A DNA stretch of 64,000 bases from JAJRPT01 sp964465945. Its GTDB lineage: Bacteria > Bacteroidota > Ignavibacteria > Kapaibacteriales > UBA2268. The notes below the pieces were generated by a model. The model was given only the letters and a program-made list of their open reading frames with translations. It did no database searches and was not told the origin of the DNA. Shown one piece after another: positions 25,625 to 34,497 of this stretch. The position numbers and the translations under genes are program-made. Where the stretch lies: assembly GCA_964465945.1 (NCBI GenBank), contig CAYXMM010000002.1:248001-312000 (forward strand), written 5' to 3'. How positions within the stretch are numbered: position 1 is the stretch's first letter; every line of letters begins with the position of its first letter.

Positions 25625-26272
25625 ATGTATGAAATAGCATCACAAAACCAAAGCAAGCATTTACTTATGCCTATAGCAAATGAAAGAGTTGAAAATCACT
25701 CTACTGAAGAAAAAATTAAAGAGATTGAATATCATTTTTCTAAAATTATGGAAGCTCTCGGACTTGATCTTCACGATGATAGTTTAATCAAAACGCCTAA
25801 TCGTGTCGCCAAAATGTATGTTAAAGAGATATTTAGCGGACTTAACCCAGAAAATAAGCCAGAAATTAGCCTTTTTAACAATAAGTATAACTATAACAAT
25901 ATGCTTCTCGAAAAAGATATTACATTATACTCAAATTGTGAACACCACTTTGTTCCAATAATTGGAAAAGTTCACATAGCATATTTTCCAGATAACAAAG
26001 TTATAGGACTATCAAAACTAAATAGAATAGTTCAATACTATGCAAAAAGACCTCAAGTCCAAGAACGACTTAATAATCAAATTGCAGATGCACTGAAAGA
26101 AATTTTAGCGCATAATAATGTAGCAGTAATGATAGAAGCAGACCACTTATGTGTGTCTTCCCGAGGTATCAAAGACACAAATAGTAAAACTACAACTTTT
26201 GTTTATTCTGGTAAATTTAAAAACCAAGAAATTAAACAAGAATTTTTATCTCAAATTAATAATAAAGCATAA
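25625..26272 (+). CDS. folE: GTP cyclohydrolase I
   Basis: 215 residues. FolE converts GTP to 7,8-dihydroneopterin triphosphate for folate or tetrahydrobiopterin. The zinc site NCEHHF and HLCVSSRG (two Cys and a His), the catalytic GLSKLNRIV and RPQVQERL motifs, and the TPNRVAKMYV helix are all present, so it is the zinc-dependent FolE1 type. It lies in an operon with an ECF sigma factor and a flavin reductase. This suggests stress-inducible pterin supply, perhaps for a biopterin-type cofactor, instead of or in addition to housekeeping folate synthesis. Confidence 0.95.
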   Translation: MYEIASQNQSKHLLMPIANERVENHSTEEKIKEIEYHFSKIMEALGLDLHDDSLIKTPNRVAKMYVKEIFSGLNPENKPEISLFNNKYNYNNMLLEKDITLYSNCEHHFVPIIGKVHIAYFPDNKVIGLSKLNRIVQYYAKRPQVQERLNNQIADALKEILAHNNVAVMIEADHLCVSSRGIKDTNSKTTTFVYSGKFKNQEIKQEFLSQINNKA

Positions 26273-26275
26273 AAA

Positions 26276-26944
26276 ATGAGTAACATAGTTAAAGTAATTT
26301 CTAAAGAAAATATAACCCACGATGTCCTTAAAATTGTTGCAGAAAAACCGCAAGGATTAATATATTCACCCGGACAAGCGACAGATGTGTCAATAAACAA
26401 AACTGGCTGGGAAAATGAGCTAAGAGCGTTCACTTTTACTTCACTCCCAAATGAAGATATTATTGAATTTTCCATCAAAACATATCCTTCCCACAATGGC
26501 GTAACAAATCAATTACTAAACATAACTGTAGGCGATGAATTGATAATTCACGATGTATTTGGAGATATAAAGTTTATTGATGAAGGTATATTTATTGCAG
26601 GTGGGGCGGGGATAACTCCTTTTATTGCCATATTTAAACAACTTGAGAAAGCAAACAAAATTGGGAATAATAAATTAATTTTTGCTAATAAAACAAAAGC
26701 AGATATAATCCTTGAGAACAAATTTCAACAAATTTTAGGTAAAAACTTCATAAATGTATTGTCAGAAGAAAGTTTGAGAGGATATGAAAATGGCTTTATT
26801 ACAGCAGATTTAATAAAAAAATATATTGACAAAACAACTAAATACTATTATCTATGCGGTCCCGAACCAATGATGTTCGCAGTTGAAAAACAACTCAAAT
26901 CAATAGGAATAAAATCTGAGTTTATAATAAAAGAAGGATTTTAA
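26276..26944 (+). CDS. FNR-family flavin reductase (ferredoxin/flavodoxin-NADP reductase-like)
   Basis: 222 residues with two domains. The FAD-binding barrel (about 1-98) has LRAFTFTS, a variant of the RxYS motif. The NAD(P)-binding domain (about 100-222) has GGAGITPF, CGPEPMM and the terminal IIKEGF. No [2Fe-2S] domain is attached, so it needs a separate electron acceptor. It is the third gene of the sigma-folE operon (4-bp gap), which hints at a pterin- or flavin-dependent redox pathway. The electron partner is unknown. Confidence 0.88.
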   Translation: MSNIVKVISKENITHDVLKIVAEKPQGLIYSPGQATDVSINKTGWENELRAFTFTSLPNEDIIEFSIKTYPSHNGVTNQLLNITVGDELIIHDVFGDIKFIDEGIFIAGGAGITPFIAIFKQLEKANKIGNNKLIFANKTKADIILENKFQQILGKNFINVLSEESLRGYENGFITADLIKKYIDKTTKYYYLCGPEPMMFAVEKQLKSIGIKSEFIIKEGF

Positions 26945-27043
26945 TATCGCCGAAAACATAAATGATATAAATATTTTTTTAATTAATATAAATTTAATAT
27001 TTTTGGATTAAATTATTATTATTAACTGTCCTACATAAACAAT

Positions 27044-27616
27044 TTGAAAACGGCAAGATTAGAAGCATTTAGTGACGGAGTTTTGGCTATTATCATTACT
27101 ATTATGGTATTAGAGTTAAAAGTCCCAATAGGCAATGAATTTTATAATTTAATCCCACTTTTGTCGAAGTTTTTATCTTATATACTAAGTTTTATTTATG
27201 TTGGGATATATTGGAATAATCATCATCATATTTTCCAAGCAATTCAAAAAGTAAATGGTGGAGTTTTATGGGCAAATTTATCTTTACTTTTTATGCTATC
27301 ACTAATCCCATTTACTACCGCTTGGGTAGGTGAAAACCATTTCACAAAAAGCCCAGTTGCCCTTTATGGTTTAAATTTATTGCTCTGCGCGATTACTTTT
27401 ACTATACTTGAAAGAGTAGCAATAAAATATGAAGGAGTCGATTCTACAATAGGGAAGGCAATAAAAAGTAGTGCGAAAGAGTATGCCTCTTCGTTAATTT
27501 ATATCATTGGAATTACCCTATCATTCTGGTTTCCAACTATAAGTATGCTATGTTATAGTATAGTAGCACTAATTTGGTTAATACCTGACAAAAGAATTGA
27601 AAATTTACTAAAATAA
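27044..27616 (+). CDS. TMEM175 family (DUF1211) potassium channel-like protein
   Basis: 190 residues from a TTG at 27044; the conserved family start RLEAFSDGVLAIIITIMVLEL begins four residues later. The FSDG signature defines the bacterial TMEM175 family, six-helix proteins that form tetrameric K+-selective channels. GIYWNNHHHIF and NLSLLFMLSLIPFTT are also typical. It sits alone between the sigma operon and the CuA oxidoreductase operon. Its physiological role in bacteria is not well established. Confidence 0.9.
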   Translation: MKTARLEAFSDGVLAIIITIMVLELKVPIGNEFYNLIPLLSKFLSYILSFIYVGIYWNNHHHIFQAIQKVNGGVLWANLSLLFMLSLIPFTTAWVGENHFTKSPVALYGLNLLLCAITFTILERVAIKYEGVDSTIGKAIKSSAKEYASSLIYIIGITLSFWFPTISMLCYSIVALIWLIPDKRIENLLK

Positions 27617-27938
27617 TTTATTAATTCCATTGCTTTCACATTGATATTAAATATTATAAATAAAAATAATATTTCCAGTAATATACGTTAAAATATTGGT
27701 TTATAAGAAAATATAGCATTCTGATTTTTAAATAATTTATATTATTAACTTATATTTAAAAATATTTATTAAAATATTCTTGCAATTAAAATAATATTTT
27801 TACTTTTGTAATATAATAAAAGTAAAATAATACTTTTATTATATATTAAGCATTTGTATTAACTATGTTTAACTTTAAAGTTAAACGAGATTCTGGAACT
27901 AATTTATTATCAAATCTACCAATATAAGGAGTTATGTT
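27617..27938. other. 322-bp intergenic region with CuA-oxidoreductase promoter
   Basis: No gene seen. It is AT-rich and carries the promoter/operator at 27801-27844, then an ~95-bp leader up to the CuA-subunit start at 27939, which has AAGGAG just upstream. Confidence 0.75.
27801..27844 (+). promoter_or_regulatory. CuA-oxidoreductase promoter and palindromic operator shared with the RIC operon
   Basis: TACTTTTG (27801-27808) fits the -7 consensus TAnnTTTG. A perfect dyad with 14-bp arms follows: ATATAATAAAAGTA (27811-27824), spacer AAATAA, TACTTTTATTATAT (27831-27844). It covers the expected transcript start, as a repressor site would. The 26-bp core differs at only two spacer positions from the dyad upstream of the RIC operon at 15913-15938. 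Confidence 0.7.
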
Positions 27939-28505
27939 ATGTTATTGACCTTACAGGGAACAGCTGGCATTATATCACTTATAATGTCAATTCTCATTGG
28001 TTTAGTCGTTGTATATTTAATAATAACGGCGAAAGCAAATGAAGATAAATATGCTGCAAAAAATAAAGTATATAAGGTAAGAGGTCGTTACCTTGCGGGC
28101 TTAAGTGGTGCTTTACTCATTCTATTATTTATTACTCTACAATCACTTCCTTATGAGCAATATCAAGATAAAGCTGATGTTGAAGTAACTGTAGCAGGTT
28201 ATCAATGGTCGTGGAGAATTGCAGAAGGAGATTACAATGGAGATTTGTCGCAATTTACTGGGACTAATGAAATTACATTGCCAGTAAATAAAAACATAAA
28301 GTTTGCTGTAAAATCTAATGACGTAAATCATAACTTTGCCGTTTATGACGATGATGGATTGATAGTTACACAAACACAAGCAATGCCCGGATACACAAAT
28401 AGTATTCATCACGTTTTTAAGAAAAAAGGTGATTACAAAGTGCTTTGTCTAGAATACTGCGGTGTAGCCCACGCGTTTATGTTTGCAACCATTCATGTCA
28501 TATAA
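27939..28505 (+). CDS. CuA-domain subunit II of a heme-copper NO reductase/oxidase
   Basis: 188 residues with two N-terminal helices (about 8-30 and 52-70), then a cupredoxin domain. The full CuA ligand set is present: His131, Cys170, Glu172 (backbone), Cys174, His178 and Met181 in CLEYCGVAHAFM. YQWSW (88-92) is the aromatic electron-entry patch. It takes electrons from a soluble or periplasmic donor and passes them to subunit I, encoded 18 bp downstream. CuA subunits occur in oxidases and in CuA-type NO reductases; the subunit I active site and the gene context favour the latter. No heme c motif is attached. Confidence 0.88.
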   Translation: MLLTLQGTAGIISLIMSILIGLVVVYLIITAKANEDKYAAKNKVYKVRGRYLAGLSGALLILLFITLQSLPYEQYQDKADVEVTVAGYQWSWRIAEGDYNGDLSQFTGTNEITLPVNKNIKFAVKSNDVNHNFAVYDDDGLIVTQTQAMPGYTNSIHHVFKKKGDYKVLCLEYCGVAHAFMFATIHVI

Positions 28506-28523
28506 TTAAGGAGAAAAAAAATT

Positions 28524-30017
28524 ATGAAACTGATAGATACAATTGAAATTAAAAAACAAAGAAACCTTGCTACGATATGGGGAGCAACTATTATGGTTCT
28601 TTTCCCATTTCTTGTATTACTTGGATTATTGATGAGATTAAGCCAAGGAGATGTAACGGAAACTGCACCGGCTGAATTTTATTCATATATGACACTTCAC
28701 GGTCTTGGAATGGCTGGAGCATTATTTAGTTTTGCCTTTTCTGGCTTATGGTACTTAAATGGAACACGTATAACAAAGCTTAATTTGAAAGTCGGATATT
28801 TTGTATTTTTTGCTGTTATTACTGGATTTTTGGGCTTAGTAGTTGGTGTCTTAATTGGTAAGTTTGCTCCCGGTTGGTATATGCTTTATCCGCTTCCATT
28901 TAAAGGGGCAACTTGGGCACATTGGTCAACAGGAATGACTGTTATTTCTTTAATTATTCTTGGTTTAGCTTGGCTTATTGGAATTTTGCATTTACTTTAT
29001 GCACTTGCAAAAGAATATGATGGATTTTTCAATCTACTCGGTTGGCAATACCTCAAAAAAGGTGAAGTTAAAAACCCATTACCACCACTTGTTCTAATTA
29101 CTGCGATAAGTCTAATTCCGGGTGTCTTGGCATTTATAATTGGAGCTGCGATGCTAATAATGTATCTACTCCAACATTTAGAGCCATCTATTGCTTATGA
29201 CCCATTAATGCTTAAAAATATGGTGATGTTCTTCGGACATACTCTTGTCAATATAACAATGTATTGCGCAGTTGGTTGGGTTTATGCGTTGCTACCAGAG
29301 TATACTGGTCGCGAATGGAAAGTAAATAAAGTATTAGTTTATTCTTGGAATATTACATTTCTTGTAATTCTATTTGCTTATTTCCACCACTTGTATATGG
29401 ACTTTTCACAAAATATGGCTTTACATTATGTCGGACAAATTGCATCATATTTAAGTGCAATTCCAGCAACTGGTATAACGATGTTTGGTGTTGTCGCTCA
29501 AATATTCCATTCTAAAATGAAATGGAGTATAATTCCATTAATGTTCTTACTTGGAACTGCCGGATGGGCAGTTGGTGGTATTGCTGCAGTTGTCGATTCA
29601 ACTATTGCAATCAATAGCGTTTTACATAATACGCTTTGGGTACCTGGACATTTTCATACTTATATGTTGCTTGGTGTTGTGCTATTTATTCTTGCATTTC
29701 TATATTATCTATTTTCTAAAAAAGAAGATAAACACAAAGGGGACTTTATTGCGAGTGCTGGCTTATGGGCTTTTGTTGCTGGTGGATATGGATTTGTGTT
29801 AATGTTCTATTTAGGTGGTTTTTTCAGTATCCCACGTCGATATAATAGCTATGCAGGTATACCTATTGAAAGCGTCCATAATATTGGAGCTATGCTTTCA
29901 CAACTTGCTTCCGTTTTTATTATTCTTGTATTAATTGGACTATTAATTATGTATATTTCATTAATAGCAAGACTATCGAAACGTATGGGTTATATTGAAG
30001 ATGCACCTGTTGATTAA
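28524..30017 (+). CDS. Heme-copper subunit I, probable CuA-type nitric oxide reductase
   Basis: 497 residues, about twelve or more helices. The heme and copper ligands are intact: low-spin heme His59 (TLHGLGM), CuB His239 (FFGHTLVN), His288 and His289 (YFHHLYMDF), heme ligands His376 and His378 (VPGHFHTYM). At 243, four residues after the first CuB His, oxygen reductases have a Tyr cross-linked to that His; here it is Asn. The protein therefore probably reduces NO to N2O, like CuA-NOR/sNOR-type enzymes of the B-type heme-copper group. Automated annotation would likely call it b(o/a)3 cytochrome oxidase. Its operator is shared with the NO-repair operon. Confidence 0.8.
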   Translation: MKLIDTIEIKKQRNLATIWGATIMVLFPFLVLLGLLMRLSQGDVTETAPAEFYSYMTLHGLGMAGALFSFAFSGLWYLNGTRITKLNLKVGYFVFFAVITGFLGLVVGVLIGKFAPGWYMLYPLPFKGATWAHWSTGMTVISLIILGLAWLIGILHLLYALAKEYDGFFNLLGWQYLKKGEVKNPLPPLVLITAISLIPGVLAFIIGAAMLIMYLLQHLEPSIAYDPLMLKNMVMFFGHTLVNITMYCAVGWVYALLPEYTGREWKVNKVLVYSWNITFLVILFAYFHHLYMDFSQNMALHYVGQIASYLSAIPATGITMFGVVAQIFHSKMKWSIIPLMFLLGTAGWAVGGIAAVVDSTIAINSVLHNTLWVPGHFHTYMLLGVVLFILAFLYYLFSKKEDKHKGDFIASAGLWAFVAGGYGFVLMFYLGGFFSIPRRYNSYAGIPIESVHNIGAMLSQLASVFIILVLIGLLIMYISLIARLSKRMGYIEDAPVD

Positions 30018-30105
30018 ACATAAAAAAGATATTTAACATTTGTATGGGAATAAAAATTATAAATAAAATTCAATTTTTTACAACAAAAAGTAAATTTATG
30101 TAATT

Positions 30106-30729
30106 ATGAGAAAAGTTTTTATTCCCATATTTGTTTTTTTCTTGTGCTTTGGCATAATTTGGCAATGGACTAACGGCTTGAGCGCTTTTACTGTGTTTTC
30201 GCATACTCTTGCGGAAGCTGGTCAAATTCCCAGAAATTTTCCTGAGATTAATTTTGTTAACCAAAATGGCAAAACATTTAAAATAGAAAATCAACACAAG
30301 TACATTCTTTTAAACTTTGTATATTTAGATTGTCCATTTGTATGTCATAAAGTTAATAATCAATTAGAACAAATTTATCATTCAATTGACACAAATATTA
30401 TTCCTTCTCAATTAGAATTTGTAACAGTCAGTTTTGACTTAATGAACGATAATATCGAAAAAATTGCAAAGTATCGTAACTATTTTGGAGACGACATTGT
30501 GGGTTGGACTTTTGCTTTGCCTTATCAAATAAATCAAGATAAGTTCAATAAATTTTTAAATAAATTAGGCACTTGGGCATATAAAGTCCCAGAAACAGGG
30601 CTTATCAACCACTCAATTTATTTATACTTAATATCACCAGACAATAAAATTATAAAAACATTCGACCCAGCAAGAGAAGATAATTCATTAATAATTCAAG
30701 AAATTAACAAATGTATAAAAGTATGTTAA
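30106..30729 (+). CDS. SCO1/SenC family copper chaperone
   Basis: 207 residues with an N-terminal membrane anchor (about 4-20). The thioredoxin-like domain has the copper-binding CPFVC (Cys76, Cys80) and His169 (LINHSIYLY). SCO proteins deliver copper to the CuA site of heme-copper enzymes. Its place 88 bp after subunit I fits maturation of the CuA subunit encoded here. The last 19 bp overlap the next gene. Confidence 0.92.
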   Translation: MRKVFIPIFVFFLCFGIIWQWTNGLSAFTVFSHTLAEAGQIPRNFPEINFVNQNGKTFKIENQHKYILLNFVYLDCPFVCHKVNNQLEQIYHSIDTNIIPSQLEFVTVSFDLMNDNIEKIAKYRNYFGDDIVGWTFALPYQINQDKFNKFLNKLGTWAYKVPETGLINHSIYLYLISPDNKIIKTFDPAREDNSLIIQEINKCIKVC

Positions 30730-31274
30730 AAGTAATTATAGCCATTACTATAGTCATAGCATTTTATTTACTTTCATTTACATTTAACGATTGGCTATCC
30801 TTAACAATGCAACGACATCAGTTAATTCAATTAACGTCAATGCTTATTCTCGGCATTATTACGAATATTGTGATATTTCAATTTTCAGTAAAAGATGTAT
30901 GGATAGGAATCTCATTATTTATTTTTATTACAGCATCTATAATATTTTGGATGCTACCGCTTTCTATTGATTTTGCAGTTATTTACGAATGGATAAATAG
31001 GGTAATGCACCTAAATATATTCATTGTTGGTATATTAATCTCCACTCTAATAAGAGGTGATTTAAACGAGTTAAAAATTTATTTTCTTGGAATGCACACT
31101 GCTATGTCATTTGCAGTTGGAATTGCATTACGGAGTTTTAATATTCTGCTGTGTAGTTCATTCGATATATTGCAACAACAAGAAACAGGACTATATTTAA
31201 TTTACATCTCAATAGCCCTATTTGTTTTTACAATTATAATATTTTTCCGATTAGGAAATAAAAAAGAGATTTAA
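30711..31274 (+). CDS. Membrane protein, possibly CtaG/DUF1404-like accessory factor
   Basis: 187 residues with about five or six helices. TMQRHQLIQLTSMLILG and RVMHLNIFIVGILIS recall the conserved His-containing helices of CtaG_Cox/DUF1404-type proteins that help assemble heme-copper enzymes. The resemblance is by eye. It overlaps the SCO gene by 19 bp, so it is probably the last gene of this operon. Its stop overlaps the convergent DUF2269 gene by 4 bp. Confidence 0.6.
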   Translation: MYKSMLKVIIAITIVIAFYLLSFTFNDWLSLTMQRHQLIQLTSMLILGIITNIVIFQFSVKDVWIGISLFIFITASIIFWMLPLSIDFAVIYEWINRVMHLNIFIVGILISTLIRGDLNELKIYFLGMHTAMSFAVGIALRSFNILLCSSFDILQQQETGLYLIYISIALFVFTIIIFFRLGNKKEI

Positions 31275-31723
31275 AATGGTTTTAAAACCATTAATACAAG
31301 AACTAACATATAAATTGAGTTTTGGATATTAATAAACATACCCACATTTTTAGATAATTCATAGTATTCAACTGGAATTTCTTCACTTGTTGCATTCTCT
31401 AAAATCGCTTTGATTTTTTTAACTTTTTTTGCTAAAAATATTGGTCCAATTGCAGTTGCAATTAAGAATAATGTTAAACTCGCATGATACCAGCCCATTT
31501 TAAACAATGCCGTATTCATAAATCCCAAAATTAATCCAGTTAAAAACAACGACGCTCCGCAGACCATAATTATTTTAAGCACTTGACCTCTAATTTGCTG
31601 TGCATTTTTTAAATCTGTTATTGTTTTTGCATTTTTAAATACAAATTTTAAAACTAATCCCGGACCTAATGCAAATATTGCAGAAAGAACGTGAACTAAA
31701 AGAACTAAATTGTATAAAAACAT
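31271..31723 (-). CDS. DUF2269-like integral membrane protein
   Basis: 150 residues with four helices. The start YNLVLLVHVLSAIFALGPG, with a His in helix 1, resembles DUF2269 and related small four-helix proteins of respiratory clusters, some of which may bind heme. It is transcribed leftward, convergent with the CuA-oxidoreductase operon. RBS AAAGGGAAAT. Function unknown. Confidence 0.65.
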   Translation of the reverse strand: MFLYNLVLLVHVLSAIFALGPGLVLKFVFKNAKTITDLKNAQQIRGQVLKIIMVCGASLFLTGLILGFMNTALFKMGWYHASLTLFLIATAIGPIFLAKKVKKIKAILENATSEEIPVEYYELSKNVGMFINIQNSIYMLVLVLMVLKPF

Positions 31724-31817
31724 TAATTTCCCTTTTATATTATTTTAATCTATAATAAACGACTATTAAATTATTTTCGTTTGAAACTATACCATTTAAT
31801 TTTAAAAATACAAAAAA

Positions 31818-32732
31818 TTATCTTTTTGAACCCTCTGGAAAGCCAACTTTATTTGGTTCTGCATTCAAAAGTGGTAACGCATTTTGTAAAATCCTGTTCC
31901 TTTTACCCGTTGTATCAGCTGGCTCTACAGGATAAGATACAACTGCTTCAAGCCAAGCATAAGTATTAACACGAAAATAAACTGATGGCTCATTCTCCGG
32001 ACAAATATATTGAGGACACAACACCTTAAAATCTTCTTTAGCCGATTCTAAAAGACATTTCTCTACAAACTTCAAATCACTTGTATAAGAAATTTGAATA
32101 GCGGTTTCATTCCAAATAAATGGCTTAAATTGACCTGAATAATTAATTACTTGTGATTTTAGAATTATACTATTTGGAAAATGAACAACTCTACCACTTT
32201 TTCTATCATTATCTAAATAATTGCCACCAAACTCTTCTATTATAGTGTCTAAATAACTAATTTCAATAACATCACCTTTAAACCCATCAAGCTGAATTCT
32301 GTCACCAACTTGATAAGGTCGCCTAAATATAATATAAAGCCAAGCAATAAATGAAGTAATAGGGGATTGTAACGCAAAACCTAAAATTAAAGAAATTAGA
32401 CCAAAACTTACAGCCACAGCATACAAATTTTGAAATAAAAATGAAGTAATAATAATAAAAGTAAAAATGACAATTAAAAGCCGATTAGTCCTAAATAAAT
32501 TATACTTAACACCTTGTGCCTCAGTTCGTTCATGAATCAATTTATCAATTAATCTTCCAACTAAAAATAAAGTTGAAATAAGGAATATAGTCATACTAAA
32601 GCGTTCAATAAACGGAACATATCTTTCCCATTCATCAAAAAAAGGCAGATTAATTAAGTAATGAACACTTAAAAAGATGATAGAGATAACTGTGTATGTA
32701 ACAATATTAAAATTCTTTTCCTTCATTTCCAA
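31818..32732 (-). CDS. MscS family mechanosensitive ion channel
   Basis: 304 residues. Four N-terminal helices (about 10-140) are followed by the MscS core: LILGFALQSPITSFIAWLYIIFRRPYQVGDRIQLDG, the pore-lining helix plus the start of the beta domain, then FPNSIILKSQVINYSG. This is the small-conductance osmotic safety-valve family, in the inner membrane. The C-terminal half (YICPENEPSVYFRVNTYAWLEAVVSYPV) is typical. Monocistronic. Confidence 0.92.
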   Translation of the reverse strand: MEMKEKNFNIVTYTVISIIFLSVHYLINLPFFDEWERYVPFIERFSMTIFLISTLFLVGRLIDKLIHERTEAQGVKYNLFRTNRLLIVIFTFIIITSFLFQNLYAVAVSFGLISLILGFALQSPITSFIAWLYIIFRRPYQVGDRIQLDGFKGDVIEISYLDTIIEEFGGNYLDNDRKSGRVVHFPNSIILKSQVINYSGQFKPFIWNETAIQISYTSDLKFVEKCLLESAKEDFKVLCPQYICPENEPSVYFRVNTYAWLEAVVSYPVEPADTTGKRNRILQNALPLLNAEPNKVGFPEGSKR

Positions 32733-32922
32733 AATAAATAAATTATTATTAATAAAGATGTAAATTAAAAAATACTTTTAGATTTTTTATAAAATAAGTC
32801 AAAACAAAATGAATTTTCACCCAAACACCTAAAACAAAATAAAAATATAGACAACAATTTATAAGTTCTTTTTTTAATTTAGGACATCAAAATAATAAAA
32901 ATAAAAAACTTTTAACTACTTT

Positions 32923-33573
32923 TCAAACCAAAGTAAAATAATCATTCGCAGAATCATTATGTATTTGTATAATTCCAGCTCGGACAAGTTGAACAAGCGA
33001 GCGTTCCGCTGTTCGTTTTGATATATTTGTTAACTTACAATATTCTTTAACCGTAATTCTTTCGTACTTTTCTAAGTAATTAAACAGCCGCTTTTCTCTT
33101 TCAGAAATAGATATATTAAGTTCCTTTCCGTTATTAGGATTTTGGTAGGTCATCAAACGAGCCATTTCAGATGACGCTTCTATTGATTTTTCACCTACAC
33201 GAATATAAGCCCTTTTTTTAGTAATATTATTTGGTTCAGCAATTAAGACCTTATGTGGCTTAAATTCACTATTAGGAATAATTGCCATTAAAATTTCTTT
33301 TTTCTTGATATTAACTGAATAAATTTCTAAATCAAGAGTAGGTTCTAAAAAGAAATGAGTAGCAGTTTCAATATTATTTTTTTCTTCTTTTTCAGAGTCA
33401 ATACCATATATTCTTCTATCATCATCGACTCCGATAAACAAATAACCACCCTTCGTATTTGCAATAGCGGAAATTTCTTTTGCTAATTTCAATAATTCTG
33501 GGGATTTTCTTTTAAACTCAACTGTAGAAGATTCACCTTCAGCAATAATTTTTAAAATTTCATCTTCTGACAT
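32923..33573 (-). CDS. AlbA_2/Schlafen-like domain protein with winged helix
   Basis: 216 residues. The AlbA_2 (divergent AAA_4) domain covers about 1-130, with EGESSTVEFKRK, AKEISAIANTKGGYLFIGVDD and RAYIRVGEKSIEASS. The C-terminal ~65 residues form a winged helix (VKEYCKLTNISKRTAERSLVQLVRAGII). This pairing is common in predicted transcriptional regulators. It is the last gene of a four-gene leftward set, 12 bp after hslO. The regulatory target is unknown. Confidence 0.85.
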   Translation of the reverse strand: MSEDEILKIIAEGESSTVEFKRKSPELLKLAKEISAIANTKGGYLFIGVDDDRRIYGIDSEKEEKNNIETATHFFLEPTLDLEIYSVNIKKKEILMAIIPNSEFKPHKVLIAEPNNITKKRAYIRVGEKSIEASSEMARLMTYQNPNNGKELNISISEREKRLFNYLEKYERITVKEYCKLTNISKRTAERSLVQLVRAGIIQIHNDSANDYFTLV

Positions 33574-33585
33574 AATGTTAGCTTT

Positions 33586-34494
33586 TCAATTTATAGATGC
33601 TTGCGAAGTTAAAATAAGCTCTTCAAAATCAATATCATCAATAATATAATGTGAATTACAAATTCTACAAACTATTTCATTTTGATTTTTCTCTCGCATA
33701 TCTTTTAAGTTTGCAACTCCGAGAGTTAGCAATTTACTCTTAAAATGATCTTTACTACAACGACAGAAAAAATCCGTTTGTGAAGTAGAAATTATATCAA
33801 ATTCTATCGGTAAAATATCAATTAAAATTTCATCTGGCATTTTATCTTCACGAAATCTATCACATAAATTTTGATTATTCAGAAGTGCTTCTTCTAATTT
33901 TTTTAAAACTTCTTCATCTGCTCCAGGTAATGCCTGCACAATAATTCCGCCACTATGTTCTATCAAACCATTATCAGTTAAAGAAACATCAAGAATCATT
34001 GCTGTTGGAATTTGTTCAGATTGAGTAAAATAATTAACTAAATCAGTACTAATATCACCTTTAACTATTGGAACAATTCCAGTAACTGGCTCATTCGTGT
34101 CATAAAGAATTTTAGATAAAGTTAATAACCCAACACCGACTGCATCACGCATACTAGATATATTTTCAGTGTCAATTTCATCTCTTAAATTAACATAACC
34201 CCTTGCTTCGCCAATATTCATTGCTTCTGCATAAATTTCAGAAATAGGTCCATCACCTTGAAATTGAATAATGATACGTTCTTCGCCTTTCAAAAAACTA
34301 CTAGTCAAAACAGCACCAGATAAAGTGCGAGCAAGTAGAGTAGCAGATACAAAGTCAAGATTATGTTTTCGTTGAGCTTCTTGTGCAGTTTTAGTGTTTT
34401 TTATTGCTGCAATTCTAATATTTTTATCTTTTGAGATAGCCCTGAAAACTCTATCTCTTAATTTGAATTGTCTTTTAATTTCTTCATTTGCCAT
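33586..34494 (-). CDS. hslO: Hsp33 redox-regulated chaperone
   Basis: 302 residues, full length. Hsp33 is a cytoplasmic holdase activated when its zinc-bound cysteines oxidise. The C-terminal CxC and CxxC motifs (CRCSKDHF, CRICNSHY) are intact, and the N-terminal domain has GDGPISEIYAEA and GYVNL. It starts 3 bp after the biotin carboxylase stop and is presumably translated from the same mRNA. Confidence 0.94.
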   Translation of the reverse strand: MANEEIKRQFKLRDRVFRAISKDKNIRIAAIKNTKTAQEAQRKHNLDFVSATLLARTLSGAVLTSSFLKGEERIIIQFQGDGPISEIYAEAMNIGEARGYVNLRDEIDTENISSMRDAVGVGLLTLSKILYDTNEPVTGIVPIVKGDISTDLVNYFTQSEQIPTAMILDVSLTDNGLIEHSGGIIVQALPGADEEVLKKLEEALLNNQNLCDRFREDKMPDEILIDILPIEFDIISTSQTDFFCRCSKDHFKSKLLTLGVANLKDMREKNQNEIVCRICNSHYIIDDIDFEELILTSQASIN

Positions 34495-34497
34495 ATT

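Noticed and set aside
28524..30017. Calling subunit I a cytochrome c or ba3 oxidase
   Set aside because: The position of the cross-linked tyrosine is Asn, and the promoter is shared with NO-repair genes, so the default label would mislead.
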